Part shown: positions 25,050 to 33,251 of the stretch, piece after piece
Layout of the letters: each line of letters begins with the position of its first letter
Numbering within the stretch: the stretch's first letter is position 1
Assembly: GCA_964614515.1 (NCBI GenBank)
Contig: CAZTPJ010000041.1
Coordinates: forward strand, 1 to 33,468
Direction: 5' to 3'
Length of the DNA stretch: 33,468 nucleotides
From: CAZTPJ01 sp964614515
Lineage (GTDB): Bacteria > Planctomycetota > Phycisphaerae > Phycisphaerales > UBA1924
Program-made: the position numbers and the translations under genes
Notes under the pieces: model-generated
Databases searched by the model: none
Seen by the model: the letters and a program-made list of their open reading frames with translations, nothing else
Told to the model about the DNA's origin: nothing

Positions 25050-25085
25050 GCACGGCTTTGGAGGCAGGGAAGGAGAGGTCGGAAC

Positions 25086-25898
25086 ATGCAAAGATTCGTA
25101 CTTGGCTTGACAGCCCTCGCTGGGCTTGCGGTGGTCACGTCGGCAACGGCCAACGAACCCGTCTTCCTCGCCACCAGCGGAACCACGCTCTATCGAACCA
25201 CGCCCGCCGGCGTCATCGACTCGTTCAATCTCGGCACGCCGATCACGTCGATCACGCGCGACCGCGATGGCACGCTGTGGGCGACTTCCCCTGTCGTAAA
25301 TCAACACGGCGGACGAAGCCTGTATGTCCTCGAAGATGCCGGCACCAACCAGCCCTGGCTGCGCGAAGTCTCGTCAAACATGGAACGCAACTATTCCGCA
25401 ATGACCTTCATGGGTCCGCGGCTGTTCGCCTTCGACGCGGATTCCGACGCGGTCATCCGCATCAACACGACCACGTTTGAGCAGGAGATCTTCGGCCGTA
25501 CCGGCTCGGGCAACATCGCCGCGGGGGGCGCGGCCTATGACCGCTCCACGCGCACGACGTATCTCGGCCTGAACCTCGACACGTTCCTCCATGTGGACCT
25601 GCGCCTGCCCAAAGGCTCGACGGAGATGGGCCAGCACATGGGCGACTTCGGCATCGACGCCGCGCTGCACGGGTTTGAACTGTTCCAGGGCGTGCTGTAC
25701 GCGGCCATCCAACGCGGCGACAACGGCGCACTCGACATCGGAACCGTCGACCTCGAGACCGGCGCCTTTTCGCCGATCCGCACGCTTGACCCCAGCGCGG
25801 GCGGCATCGCCGTCGGCCTCGTCGTCATCCCCGCCCCGGCCGGGAGCCTCGCGCTGCTCGGCGCGGCCGGACTGCTGCTCACCCGCCGACGCCGATAA
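25086..25898 (+). CDS. PEP-CTERM protein, propeller-like, second of tandem pair
   Basis: A 270-residue exported protein, paralogous to the preceding PEP-CTERM gene: VFLATSGTTLYRTTPAGVI corresponds to IFLAVKGNQLFRTDGITVE, and ITSITRDRDGTLWATS to LHSLSRMSDGRILGIS. The signal peptide is residues 1 to about 21 (VVTSATA, then NEP). The tail reads VIPAPAGSLALLGAAGLLLT and then RRRR, a Pro-motif, helix and Arg cluster. GGAGAGG precedes the ATG. The leader has two inverted repeats and there is no terminator after the gene; the flavin reductase starts nine bases later. Sequence divergence from its neighbour is large apart from the framework, so the duplication is old. Confidence 0.83.
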   Translation: MQRFVLGLTALAGLAVVTSATANEPVFLATSGTTLYRTTPAGVIDSFNLGTPITSITRDRDGTLWATSPVVNQHGGRSLYVLEDAGTNQPWLREVSSNMERNYSAMTFMGPRLFAFDADSDAVIRINTTTFEQEIFGRTGSGNIAAGGAAYDRSTRTTYLGLNLDTFLHVDLRLPKGSTEMGQHMGDFGIDAALHGFELFQGVLYAAIQRGDNGALDIGTVDLETGAFSPIRTLDPSAGGIAVGLVVIPAPAGSLALLGAAGLLLTRRRR

Positions 25899-25907
25899 AC
25901 TCGGACG

Positions 25908-26561
25908 ATGGAGATCGACCCGAATCGCCTGAGCCTCGCGGAACGGTACAAACTTCTGATCGGCGGCATCGTGCCCCGGCCGATCGCCTTTGTCTCATCC
26001 ATGTCTCCGCGCGGGAAGGTGAATCTCGCGCCGTTCTCCTTTTTCAATGGCGCGGGGTCAAACCCCATGACGCTCATCTTCTGCCCGGCAAACAAAGAGG
26101 ATGGGTCGGACAAGGACACCCTGCGCAACATCCTGCCGCGGGAAGAGGGCGGACTCGGCGAGTTCGTCGTCAACGTCGCGTCGGAGCAACTCTCGCGGCA
26201 GGTCGCGGCCGCGGCCGAGCCGCTGGCATATGAAGAGTCCGAGTTCGATCTCGTCGGCCTGACACCCGCGCCGAGTCACAGCGTGCGCCCGCCGCGCGTG
26301 CTCGAGTCACCACTCGCCTTTGAGTGCCGCACGCGCCATGTGCTGCGACTGAATCCCGGCGCGCCAAGCGGGGCCAACATCGTCGTCGGCGAGGTCGTCT
26401 GGGTACACGCGGCCGAGGGTGTCGTCGATGCGCGATATCGGGTCGATCCCGATGTACTCGCGGCCATCGGACGCATGGCCGGCATCACCTACTGCCGCAC
26501 GCGCGAGCGATTCGACATCCCACTCGGACGCGCCGCGCTCAATCCACCGCCCTCCGCGTGA
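25908..26561 (+). CDS. Flavin reductase-like FMN-binding protein
   Basis: A 217-residue protein of the flavin reductase/FMN-binding split-barrel family. The N-terminal part shows YKLLIGGIVPRPIAFVSSMS and GKVNLAPFSFFNGAGSNP (residues about 13-50), the typical start with FMN-contact residues. DTLRNI, GEFVVNVAS and LECRTRHVL-like strands follow, and the C-terminus has the VDPDVLAAIGRMAGITYCRT segment found in many single-component members. The natural substrate is not predictable. It starts nine bases after the PEP-CTERM stop with no clear ribosome site, so transcription from the upstream gene is likely. It is convergent with the potassium transporter gene, 12 bases apart. Confidence 0.88.
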   Translation: MEIDPNRLSLAERYKLLIGGIVPRPIAFVSSMSPRGKVNLAPFSFFNGAGSNPMTLIFCPANKEDGSDKDTLRNILPREEGGLGEFVVNVASEQLSRQVAAAAEPLAYEESEFDLVGLTPAPSHSVRPPRVLESPLAFECRTRHVLRLNPGAPSGANIVVGEVVWVHAAEGVVDARYRVDPDVLAAIGRMAGITYCRTRERFDIPLGRAALNPPPSA

Positions 26562-26573
26562 GCCTCGTCCGGA

Positions 26574-28043
26574 TCACACGGCCAGATCATCGCGCCGCGG
26601 TGACTCCGCAGGAAGGTCCGCGCGTAGCAGCGCCAGGCCGATCGTCAACGGCCCGCACCGTCCCGCGAACATGAGCCCGATGACGATGAACTTGCCGGCC
26701 GTGGATAACTCGCCCGTGATGCCCATCGACAAGCCGACGGTTCCGATGGCGCTGACGGCCTCGAACACCAGCGGCAGAAAGTCATGGTCGTCCGTCATGC
26801 ACAGCAGGAGCACGCCGATTGCCAGGCCGATGAGATAGACCGACGAAGCGGCAAACGCGAGCAGCACGCGCACCATCGGAATCTCGTGCCCCAGCCAGAT
26901 CACGCTCTGTCTCCCGCGAAGCACGCTCACAAGATTGCCCAGAATCGCCGAGACCGTCGTGGTCTTGATCCCGCCGCCCGTGCCCGAAGGCGAAGCGCCA
27001 ATGACCATCGCGATCAGCAGGATCACGATCCCGGCGGTGGACATGGCGCTGATGGGCACGGTGTTGAAGCCCGCCGTGGTTGACGCGGTCATCACCTGAA
27101 ACGCGCTGGCCAGCAGGCGCTCGCCGGGCGGCATGGCGCGCACCAACGGCTCGAACAGGAACATCCACGCCGTACCGAGGATGAAGATCGCGCACGTCAT
27201 CAGCAGAATCACCTTGGACGTGAACGTCAGCATGCGCTCGCGAAGTTTGATCGAATACCACACATCCTGCACGACGATGAACCCGATCGCGCCGAGATAG
27301 CACAGCACGCCGATCACCAGGTTCACCACCCAGTCGCCCGCGAACGGCATGAGGCTGGCATCGTACAGGCTGAAACCGGCCGTGCCAAACGCCGAAACGG
27401 CGTGAAACACGGCCGACCACACCGGCGCTTCGATGCCCAACGTGCTGAATCGCCACGCGAGTATCGTCGCGCCGACCGCCTCGCACGCGACGGTGAACAC
27501 CACCACATGAATCAGGAAGTGCTGCATGACGAAGTAGTGCGGAACGGAGAAGCCGGCTTTGAGCGCGGAAATGCTCGTGGCGGTCAGTGGCTTGCCGCGC
27601 GCGAGGATGAGCAGCGATGAGAGCGTCATAAAGCCCACGCCGCCGATCTGAAAGAGCAGCAGCAGCACGACCTGGCCCAGCAGTGAATATGAGCCGGAAA
27701 CGCTGACGGTGGTCAGCCCGGTGGTGGTGATCGCGCTGACGGCGTTGAAGAAGTTGTCGATCAGGCTGACGGAACCGACGCGCGACCACGGCAGGCACAA
27801 CAGCGACGCGCCAACCACCGCGTACAGCGCAAACCCGACCACGAGTTGCTGCACGGGGCGCAGGCGCGACCACGCGGCCACACCGGCGCGCGGCGGCGAC
27901 ATCACCGCCCACGTCGCCACGCGACCGAGCAGCAGCAACACCGCCCGCCAACGTTGGATCGTCGGCAACGGCGTGTTGAGTTCGCGTGATAGGTGCTGGG
28001 ATTCCGACTCGCGCTGATCCGGCGTGACCATGCCCTCATCCAT
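26574..28043 (-). CDS. trkH: TrkH/KtrB-type potassium uptake channel subunit
   Basis: A 489-residue membrane protein that forms the potassium pathway of Trk/Ktr transporters. All four selectivity-filter loops are visible: AITTTGLTT (105-112), AFGTAGFS (218-225), ASTTAGFNT (320-328) and AIGTVGLS (432-439). Helices flank each loop. GASPSGTGGGIKTTT (349-363) is the hallmark M3-region segment of the family. Members need a cytoplasmic nucleotide-binding partner (TrkA/KtrA), which is not in the window. The start is the first of two close ATGs (the other four codons later); neither has a strong ribosome site. A c-di-AMP riboswitch occupies the leader, which fits the known shut-off of potassium import by this second messenger. 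Confidence 0.93.
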   Translation of the reverse strand: MDEGMVTPDQRESESQHLSRELNTPLPTIQRWRAVLLLLGRVATWAVMSPPRAGVAAWSRLRPVQQLVVGFALYAVVGASLLCLPWSRVGSVSLIDNFFNAVSAITTTGLTTVSVSGSYSLLGQVVLLLLFQIGGVGFMTLSSLLILARGKPLTATSISALKAGFSVPHYFVMQHFLIHVVVFTVACEAVGATILAWRFSTLGIEAPVWSAVFHAVSAFGTAGFSLYDASLMPFAGDWVVNLVIGVLCYLGAIGFIVVQDVWYSIKLRERMLTFTSKVILLMTCAIFILGTAWMFLFEPLVRAMPPGERLLASAFQVMTASTTAGFNTVPISAMSTAGIVILLIAMVIGASPSGTGGGIKTTTVSAILGNLVSVLRGRQSVIWLGHEIPMVRVLLAFAASSVYLIGLAIGVLLLCMTDDHDFLPLVFEAVSAIGTVGLSMGITGELSTAGKFIVIGLMFAGRCGPLTIGLALLRADLPAESPRRDDLAV

Positions 28044-28144
28044 GTCGGCGAGTCATCGCGCGCGGTCCTGCCCGCTGTGACGATCCGCCGCAACGCACGA
28101 ACGAAGGCCCATGAAACGCGGTTCCGCTGTCTCAGGAAGGCCCG

Positions 28145-28296
28145 CGCCGTGCTCTTTCACATGCCTGCGAGGTGAGCTGACGGGCTGGGCCTTGAAAGTG
28201 GCCTGGAATCCCACGATTCCTTCGCCCCTGCCGGACATCGTGTCCGGCGGTGGTTCCCCCGCTCTTCGTCACACGACGAAGACTCGGCCGCACTGA
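28145..28296 (-). ncRNA. c-di-AMP riboswitch (ydaO/yuaA type)
   Basis: Reading the minus strand toward the transporter gene, the leader contains GAGCGGGGGAACCA (28251-28264 region), a hairpin GCCGGACA/TGTCCGGC (28230-28248), GGGGCGAAGGAATC, and then AGCCCGTCAGCTCACCTCGC plus AGGC (28163-28186). The GGGGGAACCA and CCCGTCAGCT-ACCTCG-AGGC blocks are the two most conserved parts of the ydaO aptamer and are in the right order. In known cases this aptamer binds c-di-AMP and turns off potassium-transporter genes. It ends about 100 bases before the start codon. I could not define the expression platform with certainty. Exact ends are approximate. Confidence 0.86.
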
Positions 28297-28302
28297 CGGG
28301 TA

Positions 28303-28332
28303 ATTGTTAGCGCGCTGCGCGAACTGTGTCCA
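28303..28332 (-). promoter_or_regulatory. Candidate promoter driving the riboswitch leader
   Basis: TGGACA (five of six to consensus), an 18-base spacer and AACAAT (a 17-base spacer gives TAACAA). Transcription would begin near 28296, at the 5' edge of the predicted aptamer, and the -35 box lies 13 bases past the stop of the upstream phosphatase gene. Confidence 0.5.
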
Positions 28333-28345
28333 GTGTGGTGCCGCG

Positions 28346-28861
28346 TCACGGTTGGCCGTACCGACCCTGAATGATGCGCGTCGTGTTGCCGCGTTTGACG
28401 ATGACGATGAGTCGGTCGTATTCGGATTCGCTGAGTTGGGTGACACCGGGCGCGCCGAGTTCCTGCGCGATCAGGTGAACGATGTTGCTGTGGCTGCACA
28501 CCAGCGCGGTGCGGTTCTTGTTGTCGGCGAAGACCCGCGCGGCGACATCGGCCGCGTGTTCGGAGACGGGTCCGGCCACGGCGATGATGATGGGCGTGAC
28601 GCCGGTGGCCGTGGCCGTGGGCGCGGCCGTCTGCTGCGTGCGTTGAAACTGCGTGACGTAGATATTGGCCACGCCCGCGCCGCTGACGACTTGGGCGAGA
28701 GTCTCTGCGCGCTGTTGTCCGGCGGCGCTCAGCGGCGGGTCCTGTGAACCGGGCGCACGCTCGGCGTGACGCACGAGGATCACGGTCGTCACCGTCTGAC
28801 AACCGCCGCACACGATCGCCACCGCGATCATCGCCACCATCGCAAGCCGCGACATGCTCAT
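28346..28861 (-). CDS. Lipoprotein histidine phosphatase (phosphoglycerate mutase-like)
   Basis: A 171-residue protein of the histidine phosphatase superfamily. The catalytic motif VRHAER places the phospho-accepting His at 32; R74 (FQRTQQTA) and H124 (VCSHSN) complete the active site. Residues 1-20 form a hydrophobic signal that ends VCGGC, with Cys21 as a probable lipid-attachment site, so the enzyme would sit on the envelope outside the cytoplasm. The substrate is unknown. A PPLSAAGQQRAE segment matches the family's 'LTxxGxxQA'. It begins 38 bases after the secreted unknown gene and has AAGGA upstream, so the two form a likely operon. Confidence 0.87.
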   Translation of the reverse strand: MSMSRLAMVAMIAVAIVCGGCQTVTTVILVRHAERAPGSQDPPLSAAGQQRAETLAQVVSGAGVANIYVTQFQRTQQTAAPTATATGVTPIIIAVAGPVSEHAADVAARVFADNKNRTALVCSHSNIVHLIAQELGAPGVTQLSESEYDRLIVIVKRGNTTRIIQGRYGQP

Positions 28862-28899
28862 GTCACCTGTTCCTTTTGATCGACATCACTTCTCATCGC

Positions 28900-29940
28900 T
28901 CAGGGCCGCACGGCCTCTTGCTTCGGTGTTGCATCGTCTTTGGGCGGCACAGGCTCCCACAGATTGACGCGCTTGGTGATCGTGTCATCCTGCCGTCGCA
29001 CCTGCATCCACCCGCCGCGAACGCACCAGCCCGACGCGCGATTGATCACATACATGCCCTCTTCATGCTGCTCCATGTCGACAACGATGTCCTCGGCGTC
29101 ATCATCGCCGGCCCTGCGGGCCAGGTCGCGCGCCGCCTTTCGCACCACGGCCTGAAACTGCTCAGGGTCGTAGCGCTGTTCCCACACGATCGTGGCTGTC
29201 GCCGCGGCGGGATCGAACTCGGAAATGCCCACGTCCCAGTACGTCGTGATCGGCGTCCCGTCGAGCGCGTTGGCGGTCTCAAACGTGAATCGCCACATAG
29301 CCTCCGGTGGAAGCGTCCACCCGATTCCCACAAGATACGACGCTGGATCCTTGGTGAATGATCCAATCACCATCGCACGATTCTCACGAAGGATTCGCGC
29401 CAACTCCCGAGTCTTTCGCACGGCTTCGCGGAGGGCCGCGCTCGCATCATCCACGGCCTCTGGCAACGGCTTGGCGTCTTCGATCGCGCCGAGACGGTCC
29501 ACCTCAGCGAACAATTCCTCCGGATTACGCACCGAAGTAATGCGCCAGGTCGAGTCGAGTTGGAGTTCAAAACGCCGATTCTCAAGCAACGCGATGTGCG
29601 GATCAACTTCGCCCGCCGGTCGCGGCACACCTTCCAGTTCCAATGGCCCCCAGGTCCACGCCAGCACGGGGCCTTCGGCCGTCGGTGCCAGTACTTCGAT
29701 GGTCGCTCGCTGGGTGATGTCCGGCGAGATCGTCTCACCCTCGGGCGTTTGTCGTTCGGTTCGACGCCGCCAGATAAGTTCAAGCCGATCGCCGGTCTTG
29801 AACTTCGGCGTCAGATCGATATCCGCTGTCGCCTTGGCAGGCTGCTCGGTCGAGCGTTGCTCCGGTGTCTGCGCGAAAGCGGTCCAGGCGCAACTGCCCA
29901 AGGCAAGACTCACAACGGCCAGGCATTGATTGCGAGCCAT
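28900..29940 (-). CDS. Secreted protein of unknown function
   Basis: A 346-residue exported protein. Residues 1-23 form a signal peptide (CLAVVSLALGSCAWTAFA, then Q). The mature part has beta-rich segments (FKTGDRLELIWRRRTERQ, then ITQRATIEVLAPTAEGPVLA) and a helical stretch (DDASAALREAVRKTRELARI). A second similar beta module follows (PEAMWRFTFETANALDGTPI; a MQVRRQDDTITKRV end). The alternating 'kGdrl...' and long beta strands recall periplasmic lipid- or metal-binding sandwich proteins, but I do not recognise the family. GGGAGATG precedes the ATG. The long upstream frame overlaps a dockerin gene and is ruled out. It is followed by the lipoprotein phosphatase on the same strand. Confidence 0.72.
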   Translation of the reverse strand: MARNQCLAVVSLALGSCAWTAFAQTPEQRSTEQPAKATADIDLTPKFKTGDRLELIWRRRTERQTPEGETISPDITQRATIEVLAPTAEGPVLAWTWGPLELEGVPRPAGEVDPHIALLENRRFELQLDSTWRITSVRNPEELFAEVDRLGAIEDAKPLPEAVDDASAALREAVRKTRELARILRENRAMVIGSFTKDPASYLVGIGWTLPPEAMWRFTFETANALDGTPITTYWDVGISEFDPAAATATIVWEQRYDPEQFQAVVRKAARDLARRAGDDDAEDIVVDMEQHEEGMYVINRASGWCVRGGWMQVRRQDDTITKRVNLWEPVPPKDDATPKQEAVRP

Positions 29941-30000
29941 CGTCCATCTCCCATCGGCCCGGAGGATGTCACACACCCTCGGCGCCGGGGCTGATGATAG

Positions 30001-30041
30001 CGGCCCGTCGCACTCGCCTTGGATGCGCATGCGACGGGCCG
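30001..30041 (-). terminator. Strong hairpin after dockerin gene
   Basis: A perfect 12-bp stem (CGGCCCGTCGCA with TGCGACGGGCCG) closes a 17-base loop. It lies 23 bases after the stop of the dockerin-tagged gene on the minus strand. There is no T-tract after it, so it may be a weak terminator or a transcript-stabilising end. Confidence 0.5.
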
Positions 30042-30064
30042 GTTGATGGTGACGCGTCGGGAGG

Positions 30065-30817
30065 TTACGGACAACCCGCGTTGAACGCGTTGCCGAAGCA
30101 CAGGAAGTCAAAGATGTCGCACACGAGCGGCCCTGTGGACGTGTCGCAGTCGCAGGCATACGGATCGCCCACGTTGAAGCGGTTGCCGAAGCACAGGAAG
30201 TCAAAGATGTCCAGCACGCCAACGCCCGTGGAGGTGTCACAGTCGGCGTAGCACCCGCCTCCGGCCGTGCCGTTGACTTCGTAACTGTTGATGATGCTGC
30301 TGGCGCCGGTGGGCGGATTCGGTCCGGTGTTCGTGGAGAAGAGCGAGCCTGAGTGCATGGCGAGTCCGGTTGGAATCTGCGACGGACTGCTGGCCCTCCA
30401 GTCCATTGATGTGGCGCCGACGTTGTACACCACGATCCAGTACTTCACGCCATCGGCGAGGATGAACGCGCTCGGCGCTGTGAATGTCAGGCTCTGGTTC
30501 CCGGTCGTGGTGATCGGTGGATTGTCCAGCGTGATGAGACTGTTCGTGGGGAAGCCGCTGACATCATCAAAGATCCGCACCAGCGGAGTCACGCCCAGGC
30601 TGGTGATGTTCAAGCGCAGGATCACGTTGTCCAGCGTGTAGTCTCCGCCGCCGGCGGGCATCGTGAATGCCATGCCCTTGATACGGCCACCCTGAAGCTG
30701 CGCCGACATCGTCCCATCGTTACCCGGCATGTTGCCGATGATCAGATCCGCCTGCGCGGTCCCCGCGCAGCACGCCACCGCCAGAGCCAACGACATACTC
30801 AGCCTGTCCCACTTCAT
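30065..30817 (-). CDS. Secreted beta-sandwich protein with GC-type dockerin
   Basis: A 250-residue exported protein. Residues 1-23 are a signal peptide (LAVACCAGTAQA, then D). Residues about 24-185 form one beta-sandwich with DNVILRLNITSLGVTPLVRI, SLTFTAPSAFILADGVKYWI and VVYNVG, matching the pattern of 'choice-of-anchor' domains (closest to the R type) found with varied surface tags. Residues 189-250 are the two-repeat dockerin with all eight Cys (CYADCD..., DPYACDCD..., final GCP). AAAGGAGC precedes the ATG, and a TTGACA promoter lies upstream. It is anchored or sorted by an unknown partner. Function is not predictable beyond surface display. Confidence 0.84.
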   Translation of the reverse strand: MKWDRLSMSLALAVACCAGTAQADLIIGNMPGNDGTMSAQLQGGRIKGMAFTMPAGGGDYTLDNVILRLNITSLGVTPLVRIFDDVSGFPTNSLITLDNPPITTTGNQSLTFTAPSAFILADGVKYWIVVYNVGATSMDWRASSPSQIPTGLAMHSGSLFSTNTGPNPPTGASSIINSYEVNGTAGGGCYADCDTSTGVGVLDIFDFLCFGNRFNVGDPYACDCDTSTGPLVCDIFDFLCFGNAFNAGCP

Positions 30818-30890
30818 CGCAGGTGCTCCTTTCTCCAGATGCCTGCCAGAACCCCCAAAGGACGAGCAACTTGCGTCGCCCCATTCTCAC

Positions 30891-30919
30891 AAGGTACTCG
30901 ATATACACCCGCCTGTCAA
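30891..30919 (-). promoter_or_regulatory. Promoter of dockerin-tagged beta-sandwich gene
   Basis: A perfect TTGACA (30914-30919), a 17-base spacer and TACCTT (30891-30896) lie on the minus strand, giving a leader of about 65 bases. The -10 box is weak. Confidence 0.5.
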
Positions 30920-30978
30920 GACTGCCCACGCACGAAGTTCCGAGAATCGCAAGCCCCACGCCCTCGCGGCCGTGCCGT

Positions 30979-31839
30979 CTACTCCTCCACGCGCCGCGTC
31001 CAATGTTCCAGGCGATCGTGGGCGGTCAGGTCATATCGCAGCGGCGTGACCGTGATGCACCCGCGCAGGAGCAGGTCCACATCGCTCTCGCGTTCCGTGC
31101 CGACGAAGTTCAGCCCGTGGCCGGAGGCCCAGTAGTACACATCCCCGGCCGGGCTTGTGCGTCGTTCATACTGATCGACGAGGCCGTGCGTGTTCATCGC
31201 GCAGACGCGCACATCGGGCATCGGGTCCGCCTCGCGCCCGGAGCCTTCTTCGATCAGGGGCAGGTTGATGCTCAGGCACTCGTGCGGGCGCAGCATCTCG
31301 TCGCGCACGAGCCTCTCCACCACGCGCCGCGCCCAGATTGCGGCCGTGCGGAAGTCACTGCGACCCGTCCCGCGGATCAGGCTGATGGCGATCGAAGGCA
31401 CGCCGAGAAACGCGGCCTCGAGCGCCGCCGCGACGGTCCCTGAATAGATCACATTGATCCCGCAGTTCGCGCCGTCATTGATGCCCGAAATCACCAGGTC
31501 CGGGCGTGCGCCGACGCCAAACTTCTCCGGCCAGATCTGCGAGATGGCGAGTTTGACGCAGTCGGCCGGGCGAGCATCCACGGCCACGCCCTCCATGCCA
31601 TCACGAACGCGCACGCTCGTGACCATGAGTGGTTCGTGAAAGGTGACGCCGTGGCCCGTGGCGGATTGCACCGTGAGGGGCGCGACGGGGAACACGGCGT
31701 CGCGCGGGGCGCGCGTGTCAAGCCCCGGCGGACTGGCGATCGGCCCGCGAAAGAGGCCCCCGCGATCCGTCAGCGCATCGAACATCGCCGCGATCCCCGG
31801 CGCACGGATGCCGTCGTCGTTCGTGAGCAGGATGCGCAT
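30979..31839 (-). CDS. surE: 5'/3'-nucleotidase SurE
   Basis: A 286-residue phosphatase that removes phosphate from nucleoside monophosphates. The N-terminus is the classic MRILLTNDDGIRAPG, with the metal-binding Asp pair (NDDG, 7-10). The second motif, SGINDGANCGINVIYSGTVA, with AALEAAFLGVPSIAIS right after it, supplies metal and phosphate contacts. The C-terminal half (VRVCAMNTHGLVDQYERR, then VDLLLRGCITVTPLRYDLT) matches the dimer/tetramer arm. Length is slightly above the usual 250. No ribosome site is seen, but the family start is unambiguous. The frame's longer upstream extension is a dispersed repeat. The usual neighbour pcm is absent. Confidence 0.95.
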   Translation of the reverse strand: MRILLTNDDGIRAPGIAAMFDALTDRGGLFRGPIASPPGLDTRAPRDAVFPVAPLTVQSATGHGVTFHEPLMVTSVRVRDGMEGVAVDARPADCVKLAISQIWPEKFGVGARPDLVISGINDGANCGINVIYSGTVAAALEAAFLGVPSIAISLIRGTGRSDFRTAAIWARRVVERLVRDEMLRPHECLSINLPLIEEGSGREADPMPDVRVCAMNTHGLVDQYERRTSPAGDVYYWASGHGLNFVGTERESDVDLLLRGCITVTPLRYDLTAHDRLEHWTRRVEE

Positions 31840-31924
31840 GACGGAGGATAGGAACGCGGCCGACAACGCGGCGCGATCCAACCGTCCACAGCGGGGCAAT
31901 CGCACGATGGCTCGCGCCGGTGGA

Positions 31925-31997
31925 TTGAGCCATTGCGCATCGCGCACGCAAGGATGGCAGGCGAGACGCCCGCCCCACCGGATCCAATGGACTTTGC
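31925..31997 (+). repeat. Dispersed GC-rich repeat, copy 4
   Basis: TTGAGCCATTGCGCATCGCG followed by CACGCAAGG, GGCGAGACGCCCGCC and CCACCGGATCCAATGGACTT matches the copy at 5840 in the same orientation. It lies upstream of surE in a non-coding stretch. Confidence 0.9.
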
Positions 31998-32076
31998 AGG
32001 GGTCCTGCCGTTTTGTGATGCTCGTGCGTGATCCATCACGCGCAGGGGCGGCTGCGATCACTCATCGTCACCAATG

Positions 32077-32105
32077 AAAAAGCCCCGGGCACGTGGCCCG
32101 AGGCT
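32077..32105 (-). terminator. Rho-independent terminator of last dockerin gene
   Basis: A 10-position stem with one mismatch (AGCCtCGGGC-type arms, 32081-32105) and a 5-base loop runs into TTTTT on the minus strand. It lies 29 bases past the stop. Confidence 0.85.
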
Positions 32106-32133
32106 CGGAGATTGGGCAAAAAAGATCCTTGAG

Positions 32134-33087
32134 TTATGGGCAACCCGCGTTGAACGCGTTGCCGAAGCACAGGAAGTCGAAGATGTCGCACACACCGAGC
32201 CCGGTGCTCGTGTCGCAGTCGCACGCATACGGATCGCCGGCCGAGAAACGATTGCCGAAGCACAGGAAGTCGAAGATGTCGAGCACACCGACGCCTGTCG
32301 ATGTATCGCAGTCGGCGTAGCACGGCGGTGGGCCGCCCATCACCGCGTCCGTGTTGACGCCGTAGGACGAGAAGACCTGCACCTGGCCGCCGGCCGGGAC
32401 GGACAGGGTCCATTGATACGCCCCGGTCCAGTCCGCGGGTCCGAAGGGCAGACCGGTGTTGTTGAGGTTGTCGATGGCGGTGTTCGTGAGCAGGCCTCGC
32501 AGCGTAGCGAAGCTCATGACCTGATACGCGTTCGCGCCGTTGCCCCACCAGTCGGCGAACGTGCCGCCGGTGTGTTCGACGCGCATGCGCTCGTTGGGCG
32601 TCGTCAGCGTCGCGGTATTCGACGTTAACCCCGCGAGATCGAAGTCGATGTAGTGGAACACGTCCACCTGCACGGCCGCCGCGCCGGGATTTGAGATCAC
32701 CAGCGTCTGATCGACGCGGCCGGAGTTTGCCACCGGCTGTGACAGTTTGTAGTTCAGCGTCGCGCTGAGCGGGCCCATCGCGTAGCCGTACTCGACTTCA
32801 TTGGTGCCCGTGGTGACGCGGCTGGTGGCGTTGGCCAGCGCGAGCTCGCGCGTGTCGCCGGCGACACGGAACCACCACCAGTCGCTGAACAGATTATCCG
32901 ACGTGCCCGAGACAATCAGGTCCATCGTCGGTGAACCGGTGGTCGTCGGCGATGTGTTGATGACCATCGAAGTGCCGCCGATTCGGAACGTCGCCGTGCC
33001 ATCGGTCAAGATGGCCCCGGTGTTCTGCGCGAGGGCCGAGGCGCTCATCGCCAGACCCGCCGCCACAATCAATCCGATCCTGTTCAT
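32134..33087 (-). CDS. Secreted protein with GC-type dockerin
   Basis: A 317-residue exported protein. Residues 1-20 form a signal peptide (AAGLAMSASALA, then Q). Residues 21 to about 250 are all-beta and include DNLFSDWWWFRVAGDTREL, TLNYKLSQPVANSGRVDQTL, VFHYIDFDLAG and a closing QWTLSVPAGGQVQVFSSYGV; I know no named family for it. Residues 256-317 are the dockerin with all eight Cys, differing by only one or two residues from the copy near 2.3 kb although its codons differ widely. AAAGGGAG precedes the ATG, and a good promoter lies 136 bases upstream. Confidence 0.84.
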   Translation of the reverse strand: MNRIGLIVAAGLAMSASALAQNTGAILTDGTATFRIGGTSMVINTSPTTTGSPTMDLIVSGTSDNLFSDWWWFRVAGDTRELALANATSRVTTGTNEVEYGYAMGPLSATLNYKLSQPVANSGRVDQTLVISNPGAAAVQVDVFHYIDFDLAGLTSNTATLTTPNERMRVEHTGGTFADWWGNGANAYQVMSFATLRGLLTNTAIDNLNNTGLPFGPADWTGAYQWTLSVPAGGQVQVFSSYGVNTDAVMGGPPPCYADCDTSTGVGVLDIFDFLCFGNRFSAGDPYACDCDTSTGLGVCDIFDFLCFGNAFNAGCP

Positions 33088-33222
33088 ACTCTGCTCCCTT
33101 TCAATGACATGGCGAACGCCGACTGAACGGCATCAACCACCACCCCCCGAAGCGGCACGCGCCGCGTCGTCCCTTATGACCTGCCGGATGTGTGGATCGC
33201 CTTTGCAACCAGACCAAAGGGC

Positions 33223-33251
33223 ATCATACCAGAGCGGCGCGACGGACGCAA
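33223..33251 (-). promoter_or_regulatory. Promoter of last dockerin gene
   Basis: TTGCGT (33246-33251), a 17-base spacer and TATGAT (33223-33228) on the minus strand. The -10 box is five of six to consensus. The leader would be about 130 bases. Confidence 0.58.
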
